Positions 9,093 through 17,415 of a DNA stretch of 64,000 bases are shown here, in pieces. The notes beneath the pieces were generated by a model. That model made no database searches. It was not told the DNA's origin and saw nothing but the letters and a program-made list of their open reading frames with translations. Source of the DNA: Stenotrophomonas beteli (GTDB lineage Bacteria > Pseudomonadota > Gammaproteobacteria > Xanthomonadales > Xanthomonadaceae); contig NZ_LLXV01000055.1 in NCBI RefSeq assembly GCF_001431665.1, positions 186,001 through 250,000 on the forward strand, in the 5' to 3' direction. A program made the translations under genes and the position numbers. Within the stretch, counting starts at the first letter, position 1, and every line of letters starts with the position of its first letter.

Positions 9093-9571
9093 GGCCCGCG
9101 CGTGCGGTGTTGCTGGCGGTGGCGCTGGTGCTGGCCGGCTGCATGCCGGCGGCCACGCCCAGCGCCCCGGTGGAGCCGGATCGCCCGCCACTTCCCGGTG
9201 TGGATGTGCGCCTGAGCGCAGTCGACGCTGCCGGCAAGGGCGCGCCGGCGCGGTGGCGTGACGAGACATTGGCCCTGCGAGAGCCCCCGATTGCCAGCAG
9301 CGCGGACATCGCCGATGTGCGCTCTGTGCAGGATGATTACGGCCAGACGGCGTTGCAGATCCGCTATCGAGCCGAGGCGCACCAGCGCATTCACGATGGG
9401 ACGGCGGCGATGGTCGGCCAGCGCATCGCGATCAGCGTGGATGGCCGGGTGCTGATGGTGGCGACGGTGCAGGGACCGTTCTCTGAATCGATGAATCTGA
9501 GTGGCTTGAACGATGGTGATGCCAAGGCGCTGGAGAAGCACATCACCGGGGCTGCGCCGGTGGAGCGGTAG
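9089..9571 (+). CDS. Putative lipoprotein, unknown function
   Basis: 160 residues. The N-terminus is a lipoprotein signal with lipobox LAGC, the Cys falling near residue 18. The mature part is acidic/polar with no family I can name; it includes TALQIRYRAEAH and a C-terminal MNLSGLNDGDAKAL stretch. The latter resembles the SecD/YajC-like preprotein translocase P1-type domain found in some small lipoproteins, a weak similarity. Coupled to the HdeD-like gene. Its last 29 bp overlap the convergent gene on the other strand. Confidence 0.8.
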   Translation: MRPARAVLLAVALVLAGCMPAATPSAPVEPDRPPLPGVDVRLSAVDAAGKGAPARWRDETLALREPPIASSADIADVRSVQDDYGQTALQIRYRAEAHQRIHDGTAAMVGQRIAISVDGRVLMVATVQGPFSESMNLSGLNDGDAKALEKHITGAAPVER

Positions 9572-10412
9572 GAGCGGGAAGGTGCGTGCAGAGGGCGACA
9601 CATTCTCCTTTTCGGTCGAGGACAGGACGCTCCGGCTCGTCGTGGCGCTGGAAGCTCCATAGAAGATCGAGTCCACCGGCCTTGAATCCCGGGTAGGTGT
9701 AGTAGCGTGGATTGCGAACGTCGTCCTCGGAAAATCGCGACGTCATCCGATAGGCCCTGGCGCAGTGACCATTGATGTACTGACGCGACGGCGATGGATC
9801 TGCCCTCGGTAGCGGCCAGTCGGTGATGTAGCTTTCGTCCAGGGCCGGGCAGAGCATTCCGCCGTCAACTACGTATGCGTACGCTCCAGGATCGCCCGTT
9901 CGACCGGCGGAGCGTATCTGTCCAAGCCTTGTTTCAGAGCCTAATGACGGCATCAGGTAGTAGACATTCGCAGTGGGCCAGAGGCGGATGCCAGAGACGC
10001 GAATCTCCATCAATTGATCGCCAATTGCGTTAGGCTCGTTCGAATCAATGACCACACCTTCCCGGTCAAAGATGTAGAAGTACTCTCGATTGTGCGCCGC
10101 CGGATTGCCGTGGGAAATGATGGCGCGATAGGGCCAGTCCGCAGGAGGGTGATAGCTGCCTGTTCCATAAGGCGGAGGTGCTATCGAACCAAAGGGAAGG
10201 TTCCAGTGAGCGCGCTCGTCTGGCGGAGTGACGTCAACATACGGATCCTGGCCTTCCTCGGGCCGGCACTCATAGATGCGTCCTTCCACAGTACGGATGG
10301 TAGCGGGTGGTTCCGGGCAGTTGATGGGGCCGAGTGCATTTCCGGGTAGTCGATCAAAATCCATCTGCGCGCCTGCAAGTGCTACAACTAGAGAGAGTAC
10401 GGTCATGTTCAC
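9543..10412 (-). CDS. Exported protein of unknown function coupled to the VgrG remnant
   Basis: 289 residues from GTG at 10412, which overlaps the stop of the preceding gene (GTGA). A short hydrophobic leader ending in AGA-Q looks like a signal peptide. The mature part is rich in Pro, Tyr and Asp with several Cys (NCPEPP, ECRPEEG, CPALDES, CARAY) and reads as a secreted or periplasmic globular protein. I recognise no family. Its lower GC (several AT-rich codons) contrasts with neighbouring genes and suggests a different origin. Position directly behind a VgrG fragment suggests an immunity or accessory protein of a type VI effector. Confidence 0.7.
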   Translation of the reverse strand: MNMTVLSLVVALAGAQMDFDRLPGNALGPINCPEPPATIRTVEGRIYECRPEEGQDPYVDVTPPDERAHWNLPFGSIAPPPYGTGSYHPPADWPYRAIISHGNPAAHNREYFYIFDREGVVIDSNEPNAIGDQLMEIRVSGIRLWPTANVYYLMPSLGSETRLGQIRSAGRTGDPGAYAYVVDGGMLCPALDESYITDWPLPRADPSPSRQYINGHCARAYRMTSRFSEDDVRNPRYYTYPGFKAGGLDLLWSFQRHDEPERPVLDRKGECVALCTHLPAPTAPPAQPR

Positions 10413-11131
10413 GGCTGGTCGGTTCCTGTGCTTATATGGATATGGTGCACATGCGTCGAATCAGTCCTGAAAGCCTCTTCTTGGGCTAGCTCTGGAGTTG
10501 CAACGCTAAGATCGCCGTTGGTTAGTGCCCACGGTCCACCCAACCAGCCTGCCATCCCTTGCGCTCGCGCATTGGCCTCATCGCCCTGCGCCTGCTCGAT
10601 GCGCCAGGCCAGGCCGGCCTCGGCCAGCAGGCGGGTGACGACGCGGTACTGGGTGGTGATCGCGCGCGCCGGCAGTTCGGCCTGCACGTCGAAGCGGAAC
10701 ACCGCCTGCGGGTAGTCGGCGAAGATCTGTTCGCAGATCGCGCGGGTATCCAGGTCCTGGAAGATCACCGCGTTGCGACGCAGGCGCAGCAGCGCGGTCC
10801 ACGGTTCGAGGATCAGGCGGTAGCGGGCCAGGCCGCCGTCGCTGCCCAGCTGCGCCGCTTCGGTGCACAGCCCGTGCAACTGGCGCAGCGCGCCGTCGGC
10901 CTGGCGCAGCTGCAGGGTCAGCGGCTGTTCCAGCCACGGCTCCAGGTCCAGGAACGCGTCGGTGGACAGGCAGTCGATCTGCAGGCGGTTGTCGCCGCAC
11001 ACCGATTCGATGCCTTCGAAGCGTTCGACGACCCACGCCTCTTGCAATCCCTGCAGACGCAGCAAGCGGGGTTGGCGGGCGTCGAGTGTGATCGCCCGCG
11101 CCAGTGCGACAACAGCGGCTTCCGTGCCCAT
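10409..11131 (-). pseudogene. Truncated type VI secretion VgrG (head domain only) with foreign tail
   Basis: 240 residues where intact VgrG proteins have 600 or more. About residues 1-180 match the gp27-like head of xanthomonad VgrGs: a CLSTDAFLDLEPWL segment, LGSDGGLARYRLILEPW, FQDLDTRAICEQIF and TQYR..VTRLLAEAGL. The sequence then changes to a Gly/Trp-rich tail ending in HVHHIHISTGTDQP. The gp5 needle and DUF2345 regions are missing. The HxxHxH tail resembles the end of a metal-dependent peptidoglycan hydrolase, so an internal deletion in a VgrG with a C-terminal effector domain would explain the fusion. The frame is open, so it may still be translated. Confidence 0.7.
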
Positions 11132-11289
11132 GCAGGATCCCCCTGGGTAGTGGGAGAACTGTTGGGCAGGAAGCCACCACTGGCGGCGTGTTAGCCCATT
11201 CCTGTGGAGTGCATCACGCTTGCCGACATCAGATCAGGCTGTTCGCGACAAACTCCCGGGAAACAGGCTGTGCATTTACGACGCGCTAC

Positions 11290-13083
11290 TCAACCGCGCT
11301 TCGCCGCAAACCGCGCTTCGATCTCCTCCAGTGACTTGCCCTTGGTTTCCGGCAGCCACAACGCGGCCACCAGGAAGAACACAAAAGTACATGCCGCCCA
11401 GAACACGAACATGCTGGCGTAGCCGTAGTGGCCCACCGTAGGCAGGAAGATGGCGGCGATGGTGGTCGACACGAACTGGTTGATCAGCAGTGCGATGCTC
11501 ATGCCGTTGGAACGGATGCGGTTGGGCATCAGCTCCGACAACGCCAGCCACACGCAGACGCCGGGGCCGACCGCGAAGAACGCGACGAATACCAGGATAC
11601 AGGCGGCCACGGCCCAGCCGTGTGCCGGCGGCGGCACCGGACCGATGCGAGCCTGTTCGATGCGCAGCGGCGCCTGGGCGGCGCTGGCGGGGTCGGCGAA
11701 CGGGTTCAGATGGAGCTTGCGGAAGAAGGCACCGATCACGCTGTCCGGCTGCACGGTACCGGCGCGTTCGATGCGCAGCTCGCGGTCGGTCAGGTTGTCG
11801 CTGCGCAGGGCGCGCACATTGGTGAAATCGTCATAGGCGTATGACACCGTCAGTTGCATGGGCCGGCCTTCATTGTCGATGCCGCCGCCCAGACGCTGCC
11901 ACTGCGCGTCATCCAGCACCAGCTGCAGGCCATCGGCGCTGACCGCCGCCTGCAGTTGCGGCTGCACGTCGGCGCGGCCACGTTCGGCCTGGAAGAACAA
12001 TGCCGCTGCGGCCAGCAGGGCTACGCAGATGCCACCGCTGCCGAGCATCAGCAGGAATTTGCGGCCCTTGCGGTCGACCAGCAGCAGCGCCACCACGGTC
12101 ATCACCGCGTTGAGCAGCTTGATCGCCACGTCGGCGCCGTTGGCGACCGAGCCGGACAGGCCGGCCTGGTTGAGGATGTTCACCGCGTAGGCCAGCACCG
12201 AGTTGATGCCGGTGGCCTGGGTGCAGGCCAGCACCACGCAGGCCAGCACGAACGGCACCACGTAGCGGCGGCTGAGCAGCGGGTCGCGCCTGCCATCGCT
12301 GCTGCTCGATTCCGGCGCCAGAATCTGCGCCAGCGTGGTCTCCACCTGCGCCGCCGGCAACACGCGTTGCAGGCTGCGGCGGGCGTCGTCGATGCGACCG
12401 CGCCGCACCAGCCAGCGCGGCGATTCGGAGAGCCAGAAGATGCCGGCGCAGAACAGCAGGCCTGGCGCCAGGCAGCTCCAGAAGATGGTGCGCCAGGCGT
12501 GATCCTTCACCGTGAACAGTTCCTGTGCCTGCTGTGCGACCGGCAGCGAACGTACCGCTTCGGCGGCGGCGTCCACTGCATGTGCGTGGTACAGCCCGAT
12601 CAGTGCGGCCAGCACCAGGCCGATGGTCAGCAGCAGCTGGAACATCGCCGCGCCACGACCGCGGCGCTCGGGGCTGAGGACTTCGGCCAGGTACAGCGGC
12701 ACCACCACGCCGATCAGGCCACCGCTGACGCCCTGCAGCAGGCGGCCCAGCAGCAGCGGTGTATACCCCGAGGCCAGCGCCATGATCGGAATCGAGGCGG
12801 TGAACAGCAGGCCGGCCAGCAGCATCGCTCCGCGGCGGCCGATCAGGTCGGCGACCATGCCGGCGAACAGCGAGGACAGCACGCTGCCCAGCAGTACCGC
12901 CGCCACCACGAAGCCGAGCTGCTGGCTGCTGAGCTGCCAGGCGTGGCTTGCAGTTGCTTCAAGATAGGGCAGGGCGCCGGCGATGATGCCGATGTCAATG
13001 CCGTACAGCAGGCCGCCGAGGCCGCCGATGAAGAGCAGGTAACGTACGGGCCAGCGCGGAGCGGTGCTTGCAGTCATCGGCAT
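11290..13083 (-). CDS. MFS sugar-porter family permease (predicted GalNAc permease)
   Basis: 597 residues; start taken at ATG 13083, with ATG 13077 almost equally possible. Twelve helices with sugar-porter signatures: GGLLYGIDIG in helix 1, a DLIGRRGAM loop, RLLQGVSGG, PLYLAEVLSPERRGRG, ATGINSVLAY in helix 7, VDRKGRK and the C-terminal PETKGKSLEEIE. Normal length is about 460-490; the excess is mainly residues about 365-488, a soluble periplasmic insertion between helices 9 and 10. Last gene of the minus-strand GalNAc cluster, so it would import the sugar released in the periplasm. Specificity is inferred from context. Confidence 0.88.
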   Translation of the reverse strand: MPMTASTAPRWPVRYLLFIGGLGGLLYGIDIGIIAGALPYLEATASHAWQLSSQQLGFVVAAVLLGSVLSSLFAGMVADLIGRRGAMLLAGLLFTASIPIMALASGYTPLLLGRLLQGVSGGLIGVVVPLYLAEVLSPERRGRGAAMFQLLLTIGLVLAALIGLYHAHAVDAAAEAVRSLPVAQQAQELFTVKDHAWRTIFWSCLAPGLLFCAGIFWLSESPRWLVRRGRIDDARRSLQRVLPAAQVETTLAQILAPESSSSDGRRDPLLSRRYVVPFVLACVVLACTQATGINSVLAYAVNILNQAGLSGSVANGADVAIKLLNAVMTVVALLLVDRKGRKFLLMLGSGGICVALLAAAALFFQAERGRADVQPQLQAAVSADGLQLVLDDAQWQRLGGGIDNEGRPMQLTVSYAYDDFTNVRALRSDNLTDRELRIERAGTVQPDSVIGAFFRKLHLNPFADPASAAQAPLRIEQARIGPVPPPAHGWAVAACILVFVAFFAVGPGVCVWLALSELMPNRIRSNGMSIALLINQFVSTTIAAIFLPTVGHYGYASMFVFWAACTFVFFLVAALWLPETKGKSLEEIEARFAAKRG

Positions 13084-13117
13084 ATCCCAGGAGGCGTTTC
13101 GGTGCGGATTGCTTTCT

Positions 13118-13210
13118 GTAAGTCGAGCCATGCTCGACTGATCTTCAGTCCGATATCGAGGTTCCCCGCAGCGCGCGCTGCGCGGTGAGTCGAGCATGGC
13201 TCGACTCTAC
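13118..13210. repeat. Inverted pair of SMAG (GTAG) palindromes
   Basis: Two copies of AGTCGAGC-CAT-GCTCGACT face each other (13118-13139 and 13188-13210). Each is a hairpin on its own and the pair could form a larger one. The second copy's GTAG end supplies the TAG stop of the deacetylase gene. They lie between the deacetylase and permease genes of one operon and may affect mRNA stability there. Confidence 0.85.
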
Positions 13211-14319
13211 AAATCGACTACGCGCCCGCCCACCACCACCTGCTGCAGGCGCAGTTCGGCATCCAGCACCACCAGGTCGGCGCGGGCGTCAGGCGCGATG
13301 CGGCCGCGATCGCCCAGGCCCAGGTAATCGGCCGGGAAGGTGGAAACACGCTGCGAGGCATCGGCCAGCTCCAGGCCGACGCGCACCAGGTTGCGCAGTG
13401 CCTGGTCCATGGTCAGCGCGCTGCCGGCCAGCGAGCCGGTGGCCAGGCGCACGCAACCACCACACTTGTGCACGCGCTGCTCGCCCAGTGCGTACTCGCC
13501 ATCGGGCATGCCGGTGGCGGCAGTGGCATCGGTCACCGCGTACAGGCGCGGAATCGCGCGCGCGGCCAGGCGGATCACGCCGGGGTGGATGTGCTGCAGG
13601 TCGGGAATGATCTCGGCGTACTGCGCATGCGCCAGCGCGGCCGCAGCGATGCCTGGGCGATAGTGGTCGACGCCGGTCATGCCGTTGAACAGGTGGGTGA
13701 ACCCGGACGCGCCCGCCTGCAGTGCAGCCACGCCTTCTTCGTAGGTGCCCGCGCTGTGCCCGAGCTGCACGCGGATGCCCACCGCCGCCAGGGCGGGAAT
13801 CAATGCGGTATGTTCGCCGATCTCCGGCGCCAGCGTCATCACCCGGATCGGCGCCAGCGCATGCAGTTGTTGCACCAGCGCCAGCGTCGCCTCGATCGTG
13901 CGATCGGGCTGCGCGCCCAATCGCTGCGGGCTGATGAAGGGGCCTTCCAGATGCACGCCGGCGATGCACGCCGCATCGGCGTCGGGCGTGGCCATGGCTG
14001 CGGCCACCCCCTGCAGCGCGTGCTCGATCTCGTCCAGGCCGGCGGTCATGGTGGTGGCCAGCAGCGTGGTGGTACCGAAGCGCAGATGGGTGCGGGCGAT
14101 GGTGCGCGCCGCGTCCCCACCCTGCATCAGGTCCACACCGGCCGCGCCATGCACGTGCAGGTCGATGAAACCGGGCAGGATCACCGGCAGCTGCAGGTCG
14201 TCTGCGCCGCTGTGGTCATCCACCTGCAGCTGGCGCACATGCGAATCGAAATGAACCTGGCCGCGGCGCCAGCCCAGCGGGGTGAGGATGCGGCCGTGGA
14301 GGGAGCGGGTGTCGGTCAT
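13207..14319 (-). CDS. N-acetylgalactosamine/glucosamine-6-phosphate deacetylase
   Basis: 370 residues, amidohydrolase fold. IDLHVHG (about residues 52-58) carries the first metal His pair; GVHLEGPFIS holds the metal Glu, and later LGHSAG, HLFNGMTG and AVTDATAA hold the remaining His and catalytic Asp. Removes acetate from hexosamine-6-phosphate in the cytoplasm. By sequence it is NagA/AgaA; the cluster (AgaS, KbaZ, AgaR, two alpha-GalNAcases) favours GalNAc-6-phosphate as the natural substrate. Its start overlaps the regulator's stop by 4 bp (ATGA). The stop codon is TAG donated by a SMAG repeat. Confidence 0.92.
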   Translation of the reverse strand: MTDTRSLHGRILTPLGWRRGQVHFDSHVRQLQVDDHSGADDLQLPVILPGFIDLHVHGAAGVDLMQGGDAARTIARTHLRFGTTTLLATTMTAGLDEIEHALQGVAAAMATPDADAACIAGVHLEGPFISPQRLGAQPDRTIEATLALVQQLHALAPIRVMTLAPEIGEHTALIPALAAVGIRVQLGHSAGTYEEGVAALQAGASGFTHLFNGMTGVDHYRPGIAAAALAHAQYAEIIPDLQHIHPGVIRLAARAIPRLYAVTDATAATGMPDGEYALGEQRVHKCGGCVRLATGSLAGSALTMDQALRNLVRVGLELADASQRVSTFPADYLGLGDRGRIAPDARADLVVLDAELRLQQVVVGGRVVDL

Positions 14320-15098
14320 GCGGGTGGCTCGGCGATGATCACTTCAATGCCCAGGCGCTGCAGGCCCTCACGGGTCGCGTCGTCGATGCCGGCGTCGGTG
14401 ATGATGGTGTGGATCTGGTCCAGCCGGGCGATGCGGTGCAGGCTGACACGACCGAACTTGGAGGCATCGGTGAGCACCACGACGCGGCGCGCGCGCTCGA
14501 CCATGCGGTGGTTGAGGCGGGCTTCGGCCTCGTCGTGGGTGGTCAGGCCGAACTGAAGGTCCAGTCCATCCACGCCCAGGAACAGGGTGTCGAAGCTGTA
14601 CGAGTTGAGGCTGGCCTCGGCCTGGCTGCCCTGCAGCGACAGCGACTGCTGGCGCAGCAGGCCGCCGGTCAGCAGCACGTTGACGCCGGGCGCGTTGGCC
14701 AGTTCCCAGGCGATGTTCAGCCCGTTGGTCATCACCGTCACATCGCGATGCGCGCGCAGGTGGCGGGCCAGCGTCATCGTGGTCGACCCGGAATCGATGA
14801 TGATGTTGTCGCCGGGCCGTACCAGGCGTGCGGCACACGCACCGATCGATTCCTTCAGCGGCAGGTTCAGCGCGTCCTTTTCGTGGATGTCCTGTTCCTG
14901 CGGCGGCGTGCGCACCAGGGTGGCGCCGCCGTGGGTGCGGTGGGCCAGGCCCTGCGCCTCGAAGTGGGTCAGGTCGGCGCGGATGGTCACCGCCGACACG
15001 CCGAAGCGCTCGACCAGATCGGCCACCTGCACCGAGCCGTGCTCGATCAGCAGCTGCAGGATCTGTTGCCGGCGGGAGCGGGTGTTGCGCATGGCCAT
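14316..15098 (-). CDS. agaR: DeoR-family repressor, AgaR-like
   Basis: 260 residues. The N-terminal DeoR helix-turn-helix is clear: RRQQILQLLIEHGSVQVADL, then FGVSAVTIRADL, followed by AHRTHGGATL. The C-terminal sugar-phosphate sensing domain shows DSGSTTMTLARHL and LGVDGLDLQFG. DeoR proteins of this type release DNA on binding a phosphosugar; AgaR of E. coli controls GalNAc/galactosamine genes. It is embedded in the catabolic operon between KbaZ (27 bp) and the deacetylase (4-bp overlap), so autoregulation is likely. Candidate operators lie in the divergent promoter region at 18602-18854. Confidence 0.9.
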   Translation of the reverse strand: MAMRNTRSRRQQILQLLIEHGSVQVADLVERFGVSAVTIRADLTHFEAQGLAHRTHGGATLVRTPPQEQDIHEKDALNLPLKESIGACAARLVRPGDNIIIDSGSTTMTLARHLRAHRDVTVMTNGLNIAWELANAPGVNVLLTGGLLRQQSLSLQGSQAEASLNSYSFDTLFLGVDGLDLQFGLTTHDEAEARLNHRMVERARRVVVLTDASKFGRVSLHRIARLDQIHTIITDAGIDDATREGLQRLGIEVIIAEPPA

Positions 15099-15125
15099 TC
15101 TCGGTTTCGCGGGGAAAGGTAGAGA

Positions 15126-16460
15126 TTAGCCGTTCGCCGCAGCCGCGGCAGCCGAGTGTGCGGCATGTGCGCGGGTTCCGGCCTGATTGGCGCTGCACGC
15201 ACGGGCGTATTCGCCCAGGCACAGGCCGATGCGGTGCTGCACCAGCGCCGCGGGCGTGTTGGCCAGGGTGCCCTCGCGCACGGCACGGTACTGTTCCGGC
15301 AGGTACTGGCTGAGCAGCACCAGCGGCGGCGCGTGCTGTTCCAGGTTGGCGAACAGGGTCTGCACCGCCTGCAGCAGCGCCGGCTCGCCCCAGTAGTAGC
15401 GGCAGCGGTCACTGAAGGAATAGCTGCGCAGCAGGCGCAGCGCGGCGTCATCGCCCTGGTAGTAGGACTGCCAGTACTTCGGCTGCGCCACCATCACCTC
15501 GTCCAGCACCTGCGGCAGGCGCGAGCACTGCGCTGCGGGCAGCAGTGCCGATTCGATCGCGGCCAGCGCGAACAGCGCCTCGCGGTAGGCGAAGGTCGCC
15601 GCCGGGCCGAGCTTGAGGATGGCGAAGTGGTCGCGCACCAGCGCGTGCAGGCCGCTTTCGCGCTGGTAGTCGGTGGAGTGCGCTTCGAACACGATGCGCG
15701 GCTGCTGTTCGAGGAAGTCGGCCAGCGTGCTGGCGGCAGCGGCGTCGTACTCGTGCACGCTGCTGTGGTCGAAGTCCACGCCCGGCTGCACCACCATCGC
15801 GATCACCCGCTGCCACGCATCGCGCAGCTGCGGTGTATCGAACGCCTGCTGGTGGATGGCCAGAGTCTGCGCGGCGGCGGCCGGCGTGGTCACCTGCAGG
15901 CCCTCGGCCAGCGAAGCCTCACCACCGGGAATCGGCACTTCGGTACCGATCACGTAGACCGGCGGTGGCAGGCCCTGTTCGGCGGCGGTGCGTTCGGCAA
16001 TCACGGCCAGCTCGGCCGAGCGCGCAGCGACAATGGCATCGGGCAGCGGCACCGGGTCATCGGCGCAGGACATGCTGCAATCCAGGTGGATCTTGTGGAA
16101 GCCGGCGGCGACGTAGGTTTCGATCAGCACGCGCGCATGGGCCATCGCTTCGGCCGCCGGGCGCTTCTGCCAGGCATTCGGGCCGAGGTGGTCACCGCCC
16201 AGGATCAGCCGCTCGCGCGGGAAGCCTTCCTCATCGGCCAGCGTGCCGACGTAATCGCGGTACTGCGGCGGGGTCATGCCGGTGTAGCCGCCGAACTGGT
16301 CGACCTGGTTGGAGGTGGCCTCGACCAGCAGCACGGTGCCGTGCGCCAGCGCCACGTGCATGGCCGCGCGCAGTACCTGCTCGTTGCTGCAGCAGACGCT
16401 GTACAGGCCGACATTGGCGCCGGCGCGGTGGGAAGCAAGCAGGGTCTGCAGCGGGGACAT
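15126..16460 (-). CDS. Tagatose-1,6-bisphosphate aldolase non-catalytic subunit, KbaZ/GatZ family
   Basis: 444 residues, slightly longer than E. coli KbaZ/GatZ (about 420-426), full length by motif: an N-terminal SVCCSNEQVLRAAM, LLVEATSNQVDQFGGYTGM, LGGDHLGPNAWQ, HLDCSMSCADDP and YVIGTEVPIPGGE. In enteric bacteria this subunit stabilises the catalytic KbaY/GatY aldolase that splits tagatose-1,6-bisphosphate. KbaY is not in this window, so this copy must use a partner encoded elsewhere or act differently. Third gene of the minus-strand catabolic operon, 16 bp after the kinase gene. Confidence 0.93.
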   Translation of the reverse strand: MSPLQTLLASHRAGANVGLYSVCCSNEQVLRAAMHVALAHGTVLLVEATSNQVDQFGGYTGMTPPQYRDYVGTLADEEGFPRERLILGGDHLGPNAWQKRPAAEAMAHARVLIETYVAAGFHKIHLDCSMSCADDPVPLPDAIVAARSAELAVIAERTAAEQGLPPPVYVIGTEVPIPGGEASLAEGLQVTTPAAAAQTLAIHQQAFDTPQLRDAWQRVIAMVVQPGVDFDHSSVHEYDAAAASTLADFLEQQPRIVFEAHSTDYQRESGLHALVRDHFAILKLGPAATFAYREALFALAAIESALLPAAQCSRLPQVLDEVMVAQPKYWQSYYQGDDAALRLLRSYSFSDRCRYYWGEPALLQAVQTLFANLEQHAPPLVLLSQYLPEQYRAVREGTLANTPAALVQHRIGLCLGEYARACSANQAGTRAHAAHSAAAAAANG

Positions 16461-16476
16461 GGTCAGCTCCGGTCAA

Positions 16477-17415
16477 TCAGGAAAACGAAGGTTGGCAGGC
16501 GAGCAGGGCGGCACCGCGTGCGCCGCCGGCATCGCCGAAGCGCGGCGGCACGATCGGCGGTACCTGCACGCCGTTGAACAGGTGGGCGGCGATGGCGGCC
16601 GGCAGCTGCTGGTACAGCGGTGCGTACTGCGAGAGGCCGCCGCCGAGCACGATCACGTGCGGGTCCAGCGCCAGCACCAGCGCGGCCAGGCTGTGGCCAA
16701 GCAGGTCGCGGTGGATGTCCAGCGCCTGGCGCGCACGTGCATCGCCGGCTTGGGCCAGTGTGATCACCGCGCTGGCATCGGCGGCAGTGCCGCCGAGGTG
16801 GCGTTCGATCATCGCCAACCCGCTGCCGGATACATAGCGCTCTACGCAGCCCTGCAGGCCGCAGCCACAGTCCAGCAGCGGCAAGCCGTGACGCTGCAGC
16901 AGATGGCCGGGCACGCTCCAGTGGCCCCATTCGCCGGCCAGGCCGTTGAAGCCGGACAGCAGCCGGCCCTGCAGGCAGAAGCCGCCGCCGGCGCCAGTGC
17001 CGAGGATGGCGCCGAACATGCTGGGGTAACCGTCAGCCGCACCGCCGTGCGCTTCAGACAAGGCAAAGCACTGCAGGTCGTTGCCGAAGTGCAGCGGGCG
17101 TTGCAGCCGCGCCTGCAGATCCTGCGCCACGCATTGGCCGGTCAGTGCGGGCACGTTCGCGCTGAGCTGGCGGCCACTGCGGCGGTCACGTACGCCGGGC
17201 AGGGCGATGCCAATGGCCGCATCGCTGCGGCCAAGTGCGGCATCGGCCTCGGCCACCAGCGCCACCACTGCCTGCAGGAAGCCTTCGTAGTCCCCTTGCG
17301 GGGTACCTACGCGGCGGCGCCAGGTGACCTGCAACGCCGCATCGCACGCCACCAGTTCGATCTTGGTGCCGCCGATGTCGATGCCATAGCAGGCGTTGGC
17401 GATCAGCTCAGCCAT
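16477..17415 (-). CDS. ROK-family hexosamine kinase (predicted GalNAc kinase)
   Basis: 312 residues. ATP-binding GIDIGGTKIELV at the N-terminus, the central GTGAGGGF and NGLAGEWGHW segments, and the ROK zinc motif CGCGLQGCVE with its partner His in EWGHW. ROK kinases of this size include NagK (GlcNAc) and the AgaK-type GalNAc kinases that replace the PTS in non-enteric proteobacteria. The cluster contains a permease and no PTS, so a free-sugar kinase is required; GalNAc is the inferred substrate. The gene overlaps the end of agaS by 8 bp. Confidence 0.9.
   Translation of the reverse strand: MAELIANACYGIDIGGTKIELVACDAALQVTWRRRVGTPQGDYEGFLQAVVALVAEADAALGRSDAAIGIALPGVRDRRSGRQLSANVPALTGQCVAQDLQARLQRPLHFGNDLQCFALSEAHGGAADGYPSMFGAILGTGAGGGFCLQGRLLSGFNGLAGEWGHWSVPGHLLQRHGLPLLDCGCGLQGCVERYVSGSGLAMIERHLGGTAADASAVITLAQAGDARARQALDIHRDLLGHSLAALVLALDPHVIVLGGGLSQYAPLYQQLPAAIAAHLFNGVQVPPIVPPRFGDAGGARGAALLACQPSFS

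Noticed and set aside
13118-13210. SMAG hairpins as a CRISPR-like array
   Set aside because: Only two inverted copies, not direct repeats with spacers, and no cas genes.
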